A DNA stretch of 64,000 nt from Methylorubrum salsuginis (GTDB lineage: Bacteria > Pseudomonadota > Alphaproteobacteria > Rhizobiales > Beijerinckiaceae). Of this stretch, positions 54,052-63,172 are shown piece by piece. The stretch covers positions 62,001 to 126,000 of the forward strand of contig NZ_FOSV01000009.1 in assembly GCF_900114375.1 (NCBI RefSeq), in the 5' to 3' direction. Below the pieces are notes generated by a model. The model searched no databases. It worked only from the letters and a program-made list of their open reading frames with translations, and was not told the DNA's origin. The position numbers and the translations under genes were made by a program. Within the stretch, counting starts at the first letter, position 1, and every line of letters begins with the position of its first letter.

Positions 54052-54540
54052 ATGAAGCGCGAAGACCTGACCGAGAAGCTGCTCGACATCAAGCGCGAGA
54101 AGGGCTGGACCTGGAAGTACATCCAGGACGAGATCGGCGGCATCTCGCCGATCCTGATCACCGCCGCCTGCATGGGCCAGATGAAGCTGCCCAAGGCCCA
54201 GGCCGCCAAGGCCGCGGAATTGTTCGGCCTGTCGAAGGCCGAGGAGCGGATGCTCAACGAGGCACCCTATCGCGGCTCGATCCCGCAGATGCCGCCCACC
54301 GATCCGCTGATCTACCGCTTTTACGAGCTGGTGATGGTCTACGGCACGACGTGGAAGGAGCTGATCCAGGAAGAATTCGGCGACGGCATCATGTCGGCGA
54401 TCGACTTCAACATGACCATGGAGCGCGAGCCCAACAACAAGGGCGACCGGGTGAAGATGAATCTGTCCGGAAAGTTCCTACCGTACAAGTACTATGGCAA
54501 CGACGAGGGCGTGCCGGAATACGGCTTCAAGGAGCCGTAG
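54052..54540 (+). CDS. cynS: Cyanate hydratase (cyanase)
   Basis: Converts cyanate and bicarbonate to ammonia and two CO2, allowing detoxification or nitrogen use. The product has 162 residues, forming a decamer in relatives. The N-terminal helix-turn-helix-like domain (about 1-75) leads to the catalytic domain. The active-site residues of E. coli cyanase (Arg96, Glu99, Ser122) correspond to R89 and E92 in YRFYELVMVYG and S115 in IMSAIDFN. No cynR or cynT is adjacent, so the gene stands alone. A terminator-like hairpin follows at 54575-54603. Confidence 0.96.
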   Translation: MKREDLTEKLLDIKREKGWTWKYIQDEIGGISPILITAACMGQMKLPKAQAAKAAELFGLSKAEERMLNEAPYRGSIPQMPPTDPLIYRFYELVMVYGTTWKELIQEEFGDGIMSAIDFNMTMEREPNNKGDRVKMNLSGKFLPYKYYGNDEGVPEYGFKEP

Positions 54541-54574
54541 CGCGAATCCGGGTTGATCGCGCCCCTTTACGCGT

Positions 54575-54603
54575 CCCCTCTCCCCGCCGCTCCGGGAGAG
54601 GGG
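54575..54603. terminator. Bidirectional terminator hairpin, cynS and tamB
   Basis: A 10-bp stem (54575-54584 with 54594-54603) with a 9-base loop in the gap between the convergent cynS and tamB genes. No long T-run on either side. Confidence 0.6.
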
Positions 54604-54672
54604 GAGCCGATGGAGTCCGGAGCGCGACGCGCAACACCGTGACGCCAGCCGCTTCGAACGGTGGCGCCCGCC

Positions 54673-57600
54673 CTACCACTCCCACTCGGCGCCGACCCCC
54701 ACCGCCGTGCGGCCGTCGCTGCCGGCCTCGCCGTTGAGCTTGATCCGGCGGGTGACGTCGTAATTGATCGTGGCGGCCGTGTCGGCGGGCTTGGCGCCGG
54801 CCTTCACGCCGACGCTGATGCGGTCGTTGATGTAGCGCGAGGCGCCGACCGCCGGGCCGCCGCTGGCGCCGGTCGAGACGTCGAGGCTGTCGAGCCCCAG
54901 CCCCTTGCGGGCCGCTTCGAACACGTCCGGTCCCCCGGCCCCGCCGGAGAGCTGCGCCACGGCCTGTGCGAGTTGCAGCGCCTGGAACGGCGAGAGGCCG
55001 CCGGCCGCCTTCTTGAACAGGATGCGCGAGAGCACCTCGTCCTGCGGCAGGCTCGGATCGGAGGAGAGCGCGAAGACCGGCTGCGCCGCCGGGCCGGTCA
55101 CGGCCACACGCGCCGTCACGTCGCCGGCCTTGGTCTCGGCGACGAAGTCGAGATCGGGCTGGGCGAGGTCGCCGGCAAAGGCGATGCGCCCCCGGGTGAA
55201 GTCGAGGCGCTGGCCGACGAGGCTGAGGCGCCCGCGCCGCATCTCGAAATCGCCGTTGGCGCGGGGATCGCGCGAGGAGCCGGTGACGCGCAGTTCTCCG
55301 CCGAGTTCGGCATCGATGCCGCGCCCGCGCACGAAGATGCGGTTCGGGGCACTCACCAGCACGTCGAGGCTGGCATCAAAAGGTGCTGCGGCCTTCTTGC
55401 GGCCGGCGGCCGCGATCTGCGCCTTGCGCTCGCCGCGCTTGGCCAGCCGCTCGCGGATCTCGGGGGTGGTGTTGACGTGGCGGATGCCGGGCAGCGGCTG
55501 CACGGTGGCGGGCAGCCGGTCGGGCACCGACACGTCGATCGAGACGACATCGACCCGGCCCGAAATCCTGGGCGTGCGGGCGAGCGGGCCGGAGAGCGCG
55601 AGGTTGAGGCTCGTCACCGCGGTCATCAGCGGACTCGACACGAGTTCGGCCCGGTCCGCCGTGATCTTGAGTGCGCCGGGGAAGCCGGAAGCCGGCTCGA
55701 CGGCGACGCGGCCGTCGATGGCGAGGCGTCCGCCGTTGCGGGTCGCGGCGGTGAGGCGCTCGATCTGGATGGCGTCGCCGCGGCCGGTGATGCGGCCCTG
55801 GATGTCGGTCAGGCGGATGCCGTTGAGCGGATCGGTGAGGCTGCCGCCCGACAACGTCGCCGCGCCCTCGACCCGCGGCGCCGCCAGCGTGCCGGTGACG
55901 CCGGCGTCCAGCGCGACGCGACCGGCCACGCGCTGGCCGCCCGTGCTGAGGAGCGAGTTGGCGAGCGCCGCGTCGAGAGTGCCGCGGGCCTTCAGGTTGA
56001 GCGGGCCGCCGGGCGCGACGGGGATCGCGCCGGTGACGGTGACGTCCGCGCCGCGGCCGGCGGAGACGCGCCCGTCGAGGGTGGCGGCGCCGTCGGCGAG
56101 CGTGCCGCTCGCCCGCGCATCGATCGGCGGCAGGCCGGCCTTGCGGGTCTCCGGCGTCACCAGCTTGGCGACGTTGAGCGCGTAGCGGCCCTCGGGTCGC
56201 GCGGCGGTGCCGCGGATATCCGCCTCGCCCTCGACCGTGCCGGAGAGCGCGAGGCTGGGGGACGCGATGCGGGCGAGCGCCAGCGGCAGGGTGCGGATGC
56301 CGACCTTCAGATCGAGCTCCTGGCCCGCGCGGCCCTGGACGCTGACCCGGCCGGACCCGGCGGCGATGACCAGGTTCTCGATCAGCGCCGAGCCGTCGTC
56401 GAGGGTGATCGCGGCGGGGCCGGCGAGCGCGAGGCGATCGCTGCCGCGCTGGGCCGAGAACCGGGCGATCTCGACGCGGGTGCGCTCCGCCGGGACTAGC
56501 CGGGCGGCGCCGTCGAGGTTGAACCCGCGGGCCTGCGCCGTGAGCACGAGGTCGCTCGCCTGGGCCGTGCCGGTCGCGGTCAGCCGCACGGTGTCGATGG
56601 TCTGGCCCGCGGCGACGATGCGGTCGAGGCTCGCCCGCCCGTCGAGGGCGGGATGGGCGCGCAGATCGCGGCCCTTGAGGTCGGCATCGAGCTTGTTCAG
56701 ACCGAGCGTGTCGTAGCGGAGGTTCGCGCCCGTCGCTCGGATCGCGGCGTCCTGCCGTCCGCCCTCGCGGGACAGGGTCACCGCCGCGTCGAGGCTGCCG
56801 CCCATGCGGCCGAGCGCCAGCGCCGAGAGGTCGGCGAGGTCGCCGGCCCGGACCGTCAGGCTGCCCTCCCCCAGCAGGGTCTTGGCATCGACCACGGCAC
56901 GGCCGTCGATGGCCACCGAGCCCAGCGCGAAGGCGAGGCGGTCGAGGGCGTAGTCGGTCTTGTTTGGCCGGGCGACATGCGCGTCGGCTTTGAGTGCCTT
57001 GCCGGCCACGTCGCCGGTGAGCCGCATGGTGCCGTCCAGCGCCCCGGTCAGGTCGGTGAGCGTCGCGTCGAGGCGCAGATCCTGGATCGGCTTGCCGTCG
57101 GCCCGCGCCGTGGGGGCGCGAAGGGCGGCGGTGAGGTCGGGCTTGCGCAGCGATCCCGTGAGCTTGGCGTCGGCGCTCGCGGCGCCGGTCAGCCGCGCGT
57201 CGAGGGCGGAGAGGTCCTTGAGGTCGAGGCGCGCCGTCACGTCGGCGCTGCGGGCGGTCGCCTGGCCCTGCAAGGTCGCGACGAGTTCGGCGCCCTCGAA
57301 CAGCAGGCGGTCGAAGCCGTAGCCGTCATAGGTCTGGAACACCCGGCCCTTCAGCGAGGGCGTCCGGCCGACGAGGCGGTCGACCACGTCCTGTCCCAGC
57401 ACCATCCCGCCGCCGCGCAGATCGAGGTCGGCGGCGACCGCCTTGCGGGCGGGGTCGCCGCTCAAGATCGCCTTGGCGTCGAGATGGCCGGCCAGATCGC
57501 GGCCGGTGACGCCGGAGAAGGCGCCGAGATCGGCGAGGGCGGCCTGGAGCGTGCCGGCGAGCGTGTTCTGGCCGACCTTGCCGACGTAGGAAACGCGGGC

Positions 57601-59064
57601 GGTGTCGGCGTCGAGCGTGAGGCCGGCGACATCGATCACGCCATCGGAGCCGGCCTCGGCCCGCAAGGTCAGTTTTGCCCGCTCGCCGATCGCCCGGCGG
57701 AGCGCCGGGTCGGCGAGCGACAGGCCCTCGACGCGGCCGTCGGCGCTGATGGCGAAGCGGCGCGCCTTGTCGGTCCCGGTCGGCTCGACCGAGAGCAGGG
57801 CCTCGACGCGGTCGAGGGTGGATTCCCTGGTCCGCAGGCCCGCGGCCTTGAGGGCGCCCTTCACCTGCGGGGCGGTGAGCGGACCCTTGAGGCTGCCGTC
57901 GAAGACCAGCGTTTCGATTTCGCTCTCGGCGGCCTTGGTCTTGCCGCCCTCGGTCGGAACCGCGCGGGCCTCGATGCGGAAATCGGCGTTTTTGTCCGCG
58001 CTCAGCGTACCGCCGAGGCCGAGGCGGGCGGTGCGCGAGGTCAGGTCGAGCCGGTCGATGCGGAAGGCGCCGGAATCGGCGAACGCCAGCCCGCCGTCGA
58101 GCTTGGTCGTGCCCGAAAAGATCGCGGCGAGCGGGCCCGGCACGAGGCCTTCGATCCGCGAGGCGAGATCGAGGGTCAGGCGCCGGTCGCTGCCGATGCG
58201 CGACAGCCGGGCGCCACCCTTGGCGCCGATCTCCGGGCCGGCGTCGAAATCGAGCCGGGCGTTGAAGGAATCCAGCGTGCCGCGGCCTTCGAGGTCGAAT
58301 TGGATCGGCGGCGTGCCGGGGAGGTTGGCGGCCTTCGACAGGAGCCCGCCCTCGGGCTCGGTCAGCGCGGCCTTCACTTCCAGCTTCTCGCCTTTCGGCA
58401 CGAACAGCAGCTTGGCGTCGAACAGCCCGGCGGCGTCGAGACGCCGGGCCGTCACCGCGAGGTCGAGCCCTTCCGACGGGTTGCCGAGCTTGGCCTTGCC
58501 ATCCGCCGACAGCCGGGCCGGCTGGCCGGCGATGGTCTCGCCGAGGATGAGTTCCGCGAGCCGGAACGCCTTGATCTCGACCTTGACCGGGAGGTCGGGC
58601 AGCAGCGAGCCGTCCGGCGGCTCGGCCTCGACCGGGGCGATTCCGGGGATCGGCTTGCGCAGCACTTCGAGCCGGCCGAGTTCCAGGCTGTCGATTTCGA
58701 GCCGGCCCGACAGCAGGGCGAGGCGGCGCCACGCGAGGCGGGCGCGGTCGAGCTTCAGCCAGGGGCCCTCGCTGTCGCTGATGACGACGTCGCGGATGGT
58801 GGCGTCGGACGAGAGCGCACCGTCGACCGCGCCGATGGAGACCTGCGAGGAATCGCTGGACAGCGCCTTTGAGAGGATGCCGCCCAGGACGGTTTTTTCG
58901 CCGTCGGCGGCGCGGGTGAGATCGGTCGGAACGAGGGCGGCGGCGAGGAGCAGGACCAGCACGAACAGTGCCGCGAGAACCCCTCTCCCGCCTCGCATCC
59001 GCGAGGCACCCTCCCCCGCGGAGGGGGGAGGGTTGGCGCCGCGCCGGCTGCGAAAAAATCCCAT
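54673..59064 (-). CDS. tamB: Translocation and assembly module subunit TamB
   Basis: A very long inner-membrane-anchored periplasmic protein (1463 residues) of the AsmA-like/DUF490 bridge family, which carries phospholipids or assists barrel assembly between membranes. One N-terminal hydrophobic anchor (GVLAALFVLVLLLAAALVPT) is followed by long beta-helical, repetitive strands of the type LDARVTG and AALKAAGL, and a DUF490 C-terminal domain (SLPQDEVLSRILFKKAAGGL, then FQALQLAQAVAQLSGG). It ends TAVGVGAEWEW, a beta-signal-like terminus. Its start codon directly abuts the stop codon of tamA. Confidence 0.93.
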   Translation of the reverse strand: MGFFRSRRGANPPPSAGEGASRMRGGRGVLAALFVLVLLLAAALVPTDLTRAADGEKTVLGGILSKALSSDSSQVSIGAVDGALSSDATIRDVVISDSEGPWLKLDRARLAWRRLALLSGRLEIDSLELGRLEVLRKPIPGIAPVEAEPPDGSLLPDLPVKVEIKAFRLAELILGETIAGQPARLSADGKAKLGNPSEGLDLAVTARRLDAAGLFDAKLLFVPKGEKLEVKAALTEPEGGLLSKAANLPGTPPIQFDLEGRGTLDSFNARLDFDAGPEIGAKGGARLSRIGSDRRLTLDLASRIEGLVPGPLAAIFSGTTKLDGGLAFADSGAFRIDRLDLTSRTARLGLGGTLSADKNADFRIEARAVPTEGGKTKAAESEIETLVFDGSLKGPLTAPQVKGALKAAGLRTRESTLDRVEALLSVEPTGTDKARRFAISADGRVEGLSLADPALRRAIGERAKLTLRAEAGSDGVIDVAGLTLDADTARVSYVGKVGQNTLAGTLQAALADLGAFSGVTGRDLAGHLDAKAILSGDPARKAVAADLDLRGGGMVLGQDVVDRLVGRTPSLKGRVFQTYDGYGFDRLLFEGAELVATLQGQATARSADVTARLDLKDLSALDARLTGAASADAKLTGSLRKPDLTAALRAPTARADGKPIQDLRLDATLTDLTGALDGTMRLTGDVAGKALKADAHVARPNKTDYALDRLAFALGSVAIDGRAVVDAKTLLGEGSLTVRAGDLADLSALALGRMGGSLDAAVTLSREGGRQDAAIRATGANLRYDTLGLNKLDADLKGRDLRAHPALDGRASLDRIVAAGQTIDTVRLTATGTAQASDLVLTAQARGFNLDGAARLVPAERTRVEIARFSAQRGSDRLALAGPAAITLDDGSALIENLVIAAGSGRVSVQGRAGQELDLKVGIRTLPLALARIASPSLALSGTVEGEADIRGTAARPEGRYALNVAKLVTPETRKAGLPPIDARASGTLADGAATLDGRVSAGRGADVTVTGAIPVAPGGPLNLKARGTLDAALANSLLSTGGQRVAGRVALDAGVTGTLAAPRVEGAATLSGGSLTDPLNGIRLTDIQGRITGRGDAIQIERLTAATRNGGRLAIDGRVAVEPASGFPGALKITADRAELVSSPLMTAVTSLNLALSGPLARTPRISGRVDVVSIDVSVPDRLPATVQPLPGIRHVNTTPEIRERLAKRGERKAQIAAAGRKKAAAPFDASLDVLVSAPNRIFVRGRGIDAELGGELRVTGSSRDPRANGDFEMRRGRLSLVGQRLDFTRGRIAFAGDLAQPDLDFVAETKAGDVTARVAVTGPAAQPVFALSSDPSLPQDEVLSRILFKKAAGGLSPFQALQLAQAVAQLSGGAGGPDVFEAARKGLGLDSLDVSTGASGGPAVGASRYINDRISVGVKAGAKPADTAATINYDVTRRIKLNGEAGSDGRTAVGVGAEWEW

Positions 59065-61050
59065 TCAGAAGGCCTGTCCGAGACTGATGTACAGGGCGAC
59101 CGGGCGCTCGTGGTATCCCTTGATCCGGTCGAGCGGGAAGGCGACGTCCACGCGGATCGGGCCGATGCCGGTATAGTAGCGCAGGCCCAGACCCACCGCC
59201 TTGCGGATACGCTCATCGAAATCCGGCAGGGTCGAGGCGAAGGCGGTGCCGGCGTCGAAGAACGGCACGATGCCGATGGTGTCGGTGACCTTGATGCGCG
59301 CTTCAATGGACGCTTCGAGCAGGCTGCGCCCGCCGATCGGCAGATTGAACGGACCGCGCGGTCCCAGCGTGCGGAACGCGAAGCCGCGCACCGAGCCGCC
59401 GCCGCCCGCGAAGAAGCGGAAATTGTCCGGGATCTCGTCGAGCCGCGCTCCGGAGACCGAGCCGAAGCCGAGGCGGCCGGCGAGCACGTAATTCGCGTCC
59501 TCGTCCAGTGCGTAATAGGTCGAGCCCTGCGCTTTCGCGACGAAGATGCCGGGGTCCGAGCCGAGGAAGCCCGGATAGGGCGCGGCCGAGGCCTGAAAGC
59601 GGAAGCCCTGCGTCGGGTCGAGCAGGTTGTCGGTCGAATCGTAGGTGACCGAGACCGGTACGCCGATCAGCCGGTACTTCACCGTGCCGAGCGCGTCCTG
59701 CGAGCGGCCGATCTGCCCGTCGAGGCCGACCTGGGCCGAGAAGGTGTCGGAGAAGCGGTGGCGGACGGCGACCGAGGCGCCGGCGGCATCGACGAAGTAG
59801 CTCTGCTGCACCTCGCGGGTGACGAAGGCGTTGGCCAGCAGATCGTTGCGGGTGCCCCACAGCGCCGGCTTCACGAAGGTCGCCGACAGGCGCCCGCCGA
59901 GGCCCGTGGTGTCGATGCCGGCGGCCTTGCGCTGCTGCGCGAACGGATCGTAGCCAAGGCCGAGATAGTAGATGTCGGCGTCGAGCCGGAGCGTCTCCAG
60001 GCCGCCGAACAGGTTGCGGTTCGCGTAATAGGCGCGGATGCCCGGCCCATCGACGGTGGAGTAGCGGGCCGAGACGCCGATGAGGTTGCGCTCGCGCTCG
60101 CTCACCTCGACGAAGATCGGCAGGTTGCCCTGCGCGTCCAGGCTCTCACCCTCGCGCACGCGCACCGCGCCGAGCCCCTCGATGCGGGCGACCGAGCGGC
60201 GGATGTCGGCGACCGCCTTGGGCGAGTACGGATCGCCCGGCTCGGTGTAGATGAACGAGCGGATGACGGCCGGGTCGATCCCCTCGGACGCCTTCACGGC
60301 GACCTCGCCCAGGCCCGCCTTGGGGCCGGGATCGATGGTGAAGGTCACGTCCATGACGTGGGCGGCATCGTCCACCACCGGATCGCGGGAGACCGCCTTG
60401 GCGAAGGGATGGCCCAGCGCCCGGAAGCGATCGACGATCTTCGCCTCGCGGGCCAGCACGGTCGCCGAGCGGGCCGGCACGTCGTCGCCGGGGCGAACGA
60501 ACCGCTCCGGCAGCGTGTCCTCCGGGAACGGCCGACCCCGCGGATCGAGGGCGCGCACGGAGCGGACGGTGTAGGCGGGGCCGAGATCGACGGCGATCTT
60601 CACCGGCACCAGGGCGCGGGCGCGCGAGCCTTCCGCCGCGCGGGCCGCGGCCGGAAGCGAGGCCTCGCCGGTGACCGGCACGCCGTCCACCCGGATCGAG
60701 ACGGTGCCCTGATAATAGCCGTAGCCCGAGAGCACGTCGGTCAGGCGGCGCAGGTCCGCCTCGGCGCGGCGCACCAGCCCCTCGCCGTCCGGCGGGGCCT
60801 CCTGGCGCAGGCGGTAGAGGGTCGAGGTGTCCTGCAGCGCGGTCAGGACGTCGGAATCGTCGGTGCCGGTGATGCGGATGCTGTAGGGCAGCGCGGCCTG
60901 CGTCGGGGCGGGCGGCGCTTCTTCCGATCCGAACAGGCCGAACAGGTCGAAGGCGGCCGCCGGCTGCGGCAGACCCGCGGCCAGCGCCGTCGAGAGAAAC
61001 ACGCCACCGATCACGGGCGAACGCAGTGGGCGATTCTTCCGGACGGTCAT
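59065..61050 (-). CDS. tamA: Translocation and assembly module subunit TamA (BamA family)
   Basis: Outer-membrane Omp85-family protein, 661 residues. A signal peptide ends near PQPAAA. Periplasmic POTRA domains cover residues about 50-330 (for example VVDDAAHVMDVTFTIDPGPK and AVADIRRSVARIEGLGAVRV), and a 16-strand barrel follows, with the conserved loop-6 region RFFAGGGGSVRGFAFRTLGP carrying the VRGF motif. It ends ALYISLGQAF with a terminal Phe. Together with TamB it forms the TAM complex, encoded as one operon. Confidence 0.95.
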   Translation of the reverse strand: MTVRKNRPLRSPVIGGVFLSTALAAGLPQPAAAFDLFGLFGSEEAPPAPTQAALPYSIRITGTDDSDVLTALQDTSTLYRLRQEAPPDGEGLVRRAEADLRRLTDVLSGYGYYQGTVSIRVDGVPVTGEASLPAAARAAEGSRARALVPVKIAVDLGPAYTVRSVRALDPRGRPFPEDTLPERFVRPGDDVPARSATVLAREAKIVDRFRALGHPFAKAVSRDPVVDDAAHVMDVTFTIDPGPKAGLGEVAVKASEGIDPAVIRSFIYTEPGDPYSPKAVADIRRSVARIEGLGAVRVREGESLDAQGNLPIFVEVSERERNLIGVSARYSTVDGPGIRAYYANRNLFGGLETLRLDADIYYLGLGYDPFAQQRKAAGIDTTGLGGRLSATFVKPALWGTRNDLLANAFVTREVQQSYFVDAAGASVAVRHRFSDTFSAQVGLDGQIGRSQDALGTVKYRLIGVPVSVTYDSTDNLLDPTQGFRFQASAAPYPGFLGSDPGIFVAKAQGSTYYALDEDANYVLAGRLGFGSVSGARLDEIPDNFRFFAGGGGSVRGFAFRTLGPRGPFNLPIGGRSLLEASIEARIKVTDTIGIVPFFDAGTAFASTLPDFDERIRKAVGLGLRYYTGIGPIRVDVAFPLDRIKGYHERPVALYISLGQAF

Positions 61051-61229
61051 TCGATAAGGCGGGTCCGTCTCTTCCGGCGGGGCCGATGCCTCGCGAGAAA
61101 AGCATCGTTCGGTAAACTACCCGTCGATGACCGCCGCGGCTACCCGGCCACGCTTGGGACGCCTCAAGACATGGTGATGACCGGAACGCCGCCCTCCGCC
61201 TTCGCGCGCCCACCCTTGCGCGGGGGGGC

Positions 61230-61922
61230 CTACTCGTCGTCCTCCACCAGCTTGATCTGCGCTGGGAGCGGGAGCGTGATCGTGCAGCGCAGACCGTCGG
61301 GCGTGTAGGCGAGGTCGGTCTCGGCCTTCAGTTCGTAGCGCAGGCTGCGCTCCAGCACCTCGGTGCCGAAGCCGCGATGCGATGGCTCGGGCGGCAGGTT
61401 TTCCAGGCCGGTCTCGGTCCAGACGAAGGTGAACGCCCCGCCGGCGGCGGGCGGCACCACCGACCACGTCACCGCGATGCGGCCGTGCGGCACCATCAGG
61501 GCGCCGTGTTCGAGGGCGTTGACGGTCAATTCGTGGATCGCCAGCGCGATGATCTCGGCGGCGCCCGGGCGCAGGCGCAGGTTCGGCCCGGAAATCGCGA
61601 CCTGATCGCCCTCGCGGGCGAGATGGGCGAGCAACTCGTCGGCGATGAGCGCATGCAGGGCCACCCCCTCCGGTACGCTGCGCATCAGCGCGCTGAGCAC
61701 GCGGGCGATGGCGTCGAGCCGTCCGTCGAGATGGGCGGCGTAGGTCTCGACGCTGTCGGCGGTCTCGGCGGAGCGCCGGATGATGGCGCGCAGCATCGCG
61801 AGCGTGTTGCGGACCTGATGGCGTTGCTCGGCGGGCAGCCCCTTCTCGTCGAGGAAGCGGCGCAGCCGCCTGTTCTCGGCCTCGAGTTCCGCGATGCGCG
61901 GGTCTTGATTGTCCTGGGTCAT
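61230..61922 (-). CDS. HWE/HisKA_2-type sensor histidine kinase
   Basis: A 230-residue soluble histidine kinase without a sensory domain. A short coiled coil (IAELEAENRRLRRFL) leads to the phospho-acceptor segment with H35 in EQRHQVRNTLAMLRAII, matching HRVKNTL of the HWE family. The ATP-binding domain has AIHELTVNALEHGAL (N box), FVWTETG (the W-x-E motif) and GFGTEVLERSLRYELKAE (G box). I chose the ATG at 61922 with GAGGTGG about 10 bases upstream. It lies 49 bases downstream of the Crp/Fnr-type gene and is probably co-transcribed. No response regulator is adjacent. Confidence 0.88.
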   Translation of the reverse strand: MTQDNQDPRIAELEAENRRLRRFLDEKGLPAEQRHQVRNTLAMLRAIIRRSAETADSVETYAAHLDGRLDAIARVLSALMRSVPEGVALHALIADELLAHLAREGDQVAISGPNLRLRPGAAEIIALAIHELTVNALEHGALMVPHGRIAVTWSVVPPAAGGAFTFVWTETGLENLPPEPSHRGFGTEVLERSLRYELKAETDLAYTPDGLRCTITLPLPAQIKLVEDDE

Positions 61923-61971
61923 CGCCGTGCCATCCACCTCGCCCGCATGTGGCTGGCCCTCCGCCTCTGGC

Positions 61972-62712
61972 TCAATGGGCGCCGACTGCCGATACGGCAG
62001 AATCACGCTCATAGTGCAGGTAAGAAGGATCAAACAGGGAGGCGGACTGCAAGGCGGCGAAATCGGGAATCGTCAGCTGGCGTCCGCGCAGACGGATCAG
62101 GCCGGCGGCGCGCAGCTCCTTCAAGGTGCGGTTGATATGCACCGTCGAGAGGCCCATCGCGTCGCCGAGATCGGCCTGGGTGATCGGGAACTCGCAACTT
62201 GTCCCGTTGGTCAGGCCGACCGCCGCAAGGCGCATGAACAGCTCGCAGAACAGGTGCCCGAGCCGTTCCGTGGCGAGGCGCTGCCCAAGGCTGACGGTCC
62301 ATTCCCGCTGGATCGCCGCCGAGACCAGCATCTCCCACCACAGCGCTTCTTCCAGCTTGCGGCTCTCGGCGGTGATCTCGCGGATCGAGGTCTCCGACAC
62401 CTCGGCGATGAGGCAGGAGGTGAGCGTACCGAGCGAGTGATCCATGTTCTTCAGGACGAAGACGTGGGGATCGCACATGTCGCCGGGCAGGAAGATCGAG
62501 ATCACCTGACGTCGCCCGTCCTCGAGCTGCTTGTAGCGGCAGGCCCAGCCTTCGAGGATCAGGTTGACGTGGCGCGGCCGCTCGCCGTCGCGGACCACAT
62601 CCTCGCGCGGGCCCAGCCTTCGGGCGTTCTGGATCACGCGGTCGAGGGCGCCCCGCTCCTCGGCGGAGAGGCGGACGAAGTTCTCCAGCTTGCGTACGAG
62701 AGGGTTGACCAC
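61972..62712 (-). CDS. Crp/Fnr-family transcriptional regulator
   Basis: A 246-residue regulator. The cyclic-nucleotide-binding-like N-terminal domain has VVRDGERPRHVNLILEGWAC and IFLPGDMCDPHVFVLKNMDH; the C-terminal winged helix has ITQADLGDAMGLSTVHINRT as its helix-turn-helix. The four Cys cluster of oxygen-sensing Fnr is absent, so the signal is unknown. Such Crp/Fnr-HWE kinase pairs occur in Methylobacterium-like genomes. The start ATG is the natural family start, 171 bases from the tRNA-Tyr gene. Confidence 0.93.
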   Translation of the reverse strand: MVNPLVRKLENFVRLSAEERGALDRVIQNARRLGPREDVVRDGERPRHVNLILEGWACRYKQLEDGRRQVISIFLPGDMCDPHVFVLKNMDHSLGTLTSCLIAEVSETSIREITAESRKLEEALWWEMLVSAAIQREWTVSLGQRLATERLGHLFCELFMRLAAVGLTNGTSCEFPITQADLGDAMGLSTVHINRTLKELRAAGLIRLRGRQLTIPDFAALQSASLFDPSYLHYERDSAVSAVGAH

Positions 62713-62886
62713 GACTCTTCCTTACGAATTCGCGGCAACCTAACCGTCCTTGCAGGCCCGGAAATTCAACAAAGTTACATCCTGCACGACGGCGCAGCCC
62801 TTAAGAACGCGCAACAGCCCGCCTGCGCCCCAGGGCTTTCCTGTGGCGCAGCGGCGCAGTCCGATCATACCGGTATGTGCTGGGTT

Positions 62887-62970
62887 TGGTGGGGGAAGTA
62901 GGACTCGAACCTACGAAGCTTACGCAGCGGATTTACAGTCCGCCCCCTTTGCCGCTCGGGACATTCCCCC
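62887..62970 (-). tRNA. tRNA-Tyr (GTA anticodon)
   Basis: On the minus strand, 5' GGGGGAA pairs perfectly with 3' TTCCCCC to give a 7-bp acceptor stem; the discriminator is A and CCA is encoded (62889-62887). The anticodon loop CTGTAAA gives GTA. A long class II variable arm (GCGTAAGC region) and a T loop GGTTCGAGTCC are present. The total length of 84 bases with CCA fits tRNA-Tyr. Confidence 0.96.
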
Positions 62971-63119
62971 AAACCGCTGTCACCGCGGGCCAGAGGCTGG
63001 CGCTCCGCGGCGGGCGTCGTCCTTATGGTGAGGCTGCGGGCGGGTGTCAACACAGTTCGGAGGGATCGCTCGGTTTGTTCTCGGCTTCAGGCGCCGCCCC
63101 CGCGGCGTCGGCTGCCGCG

Positions 63120-63172
63120 CCGCCGTCGCGGGGGCAACCGGCGATGCGTCGGGATCATCGCCGATTGGCATC
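63120..63172. repeat. Dispersed 53-base repeat B, copy 2
   Basis: Same orientation as the copy at 16911-16963, with 47 of 53 bases identical. It ends exactly at the recJ stop codon (overlap of two bases), so in this copy it forms the start of the recJ 3' flank, between recJ and tRNA-Tyr. Confidence 0.7.
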
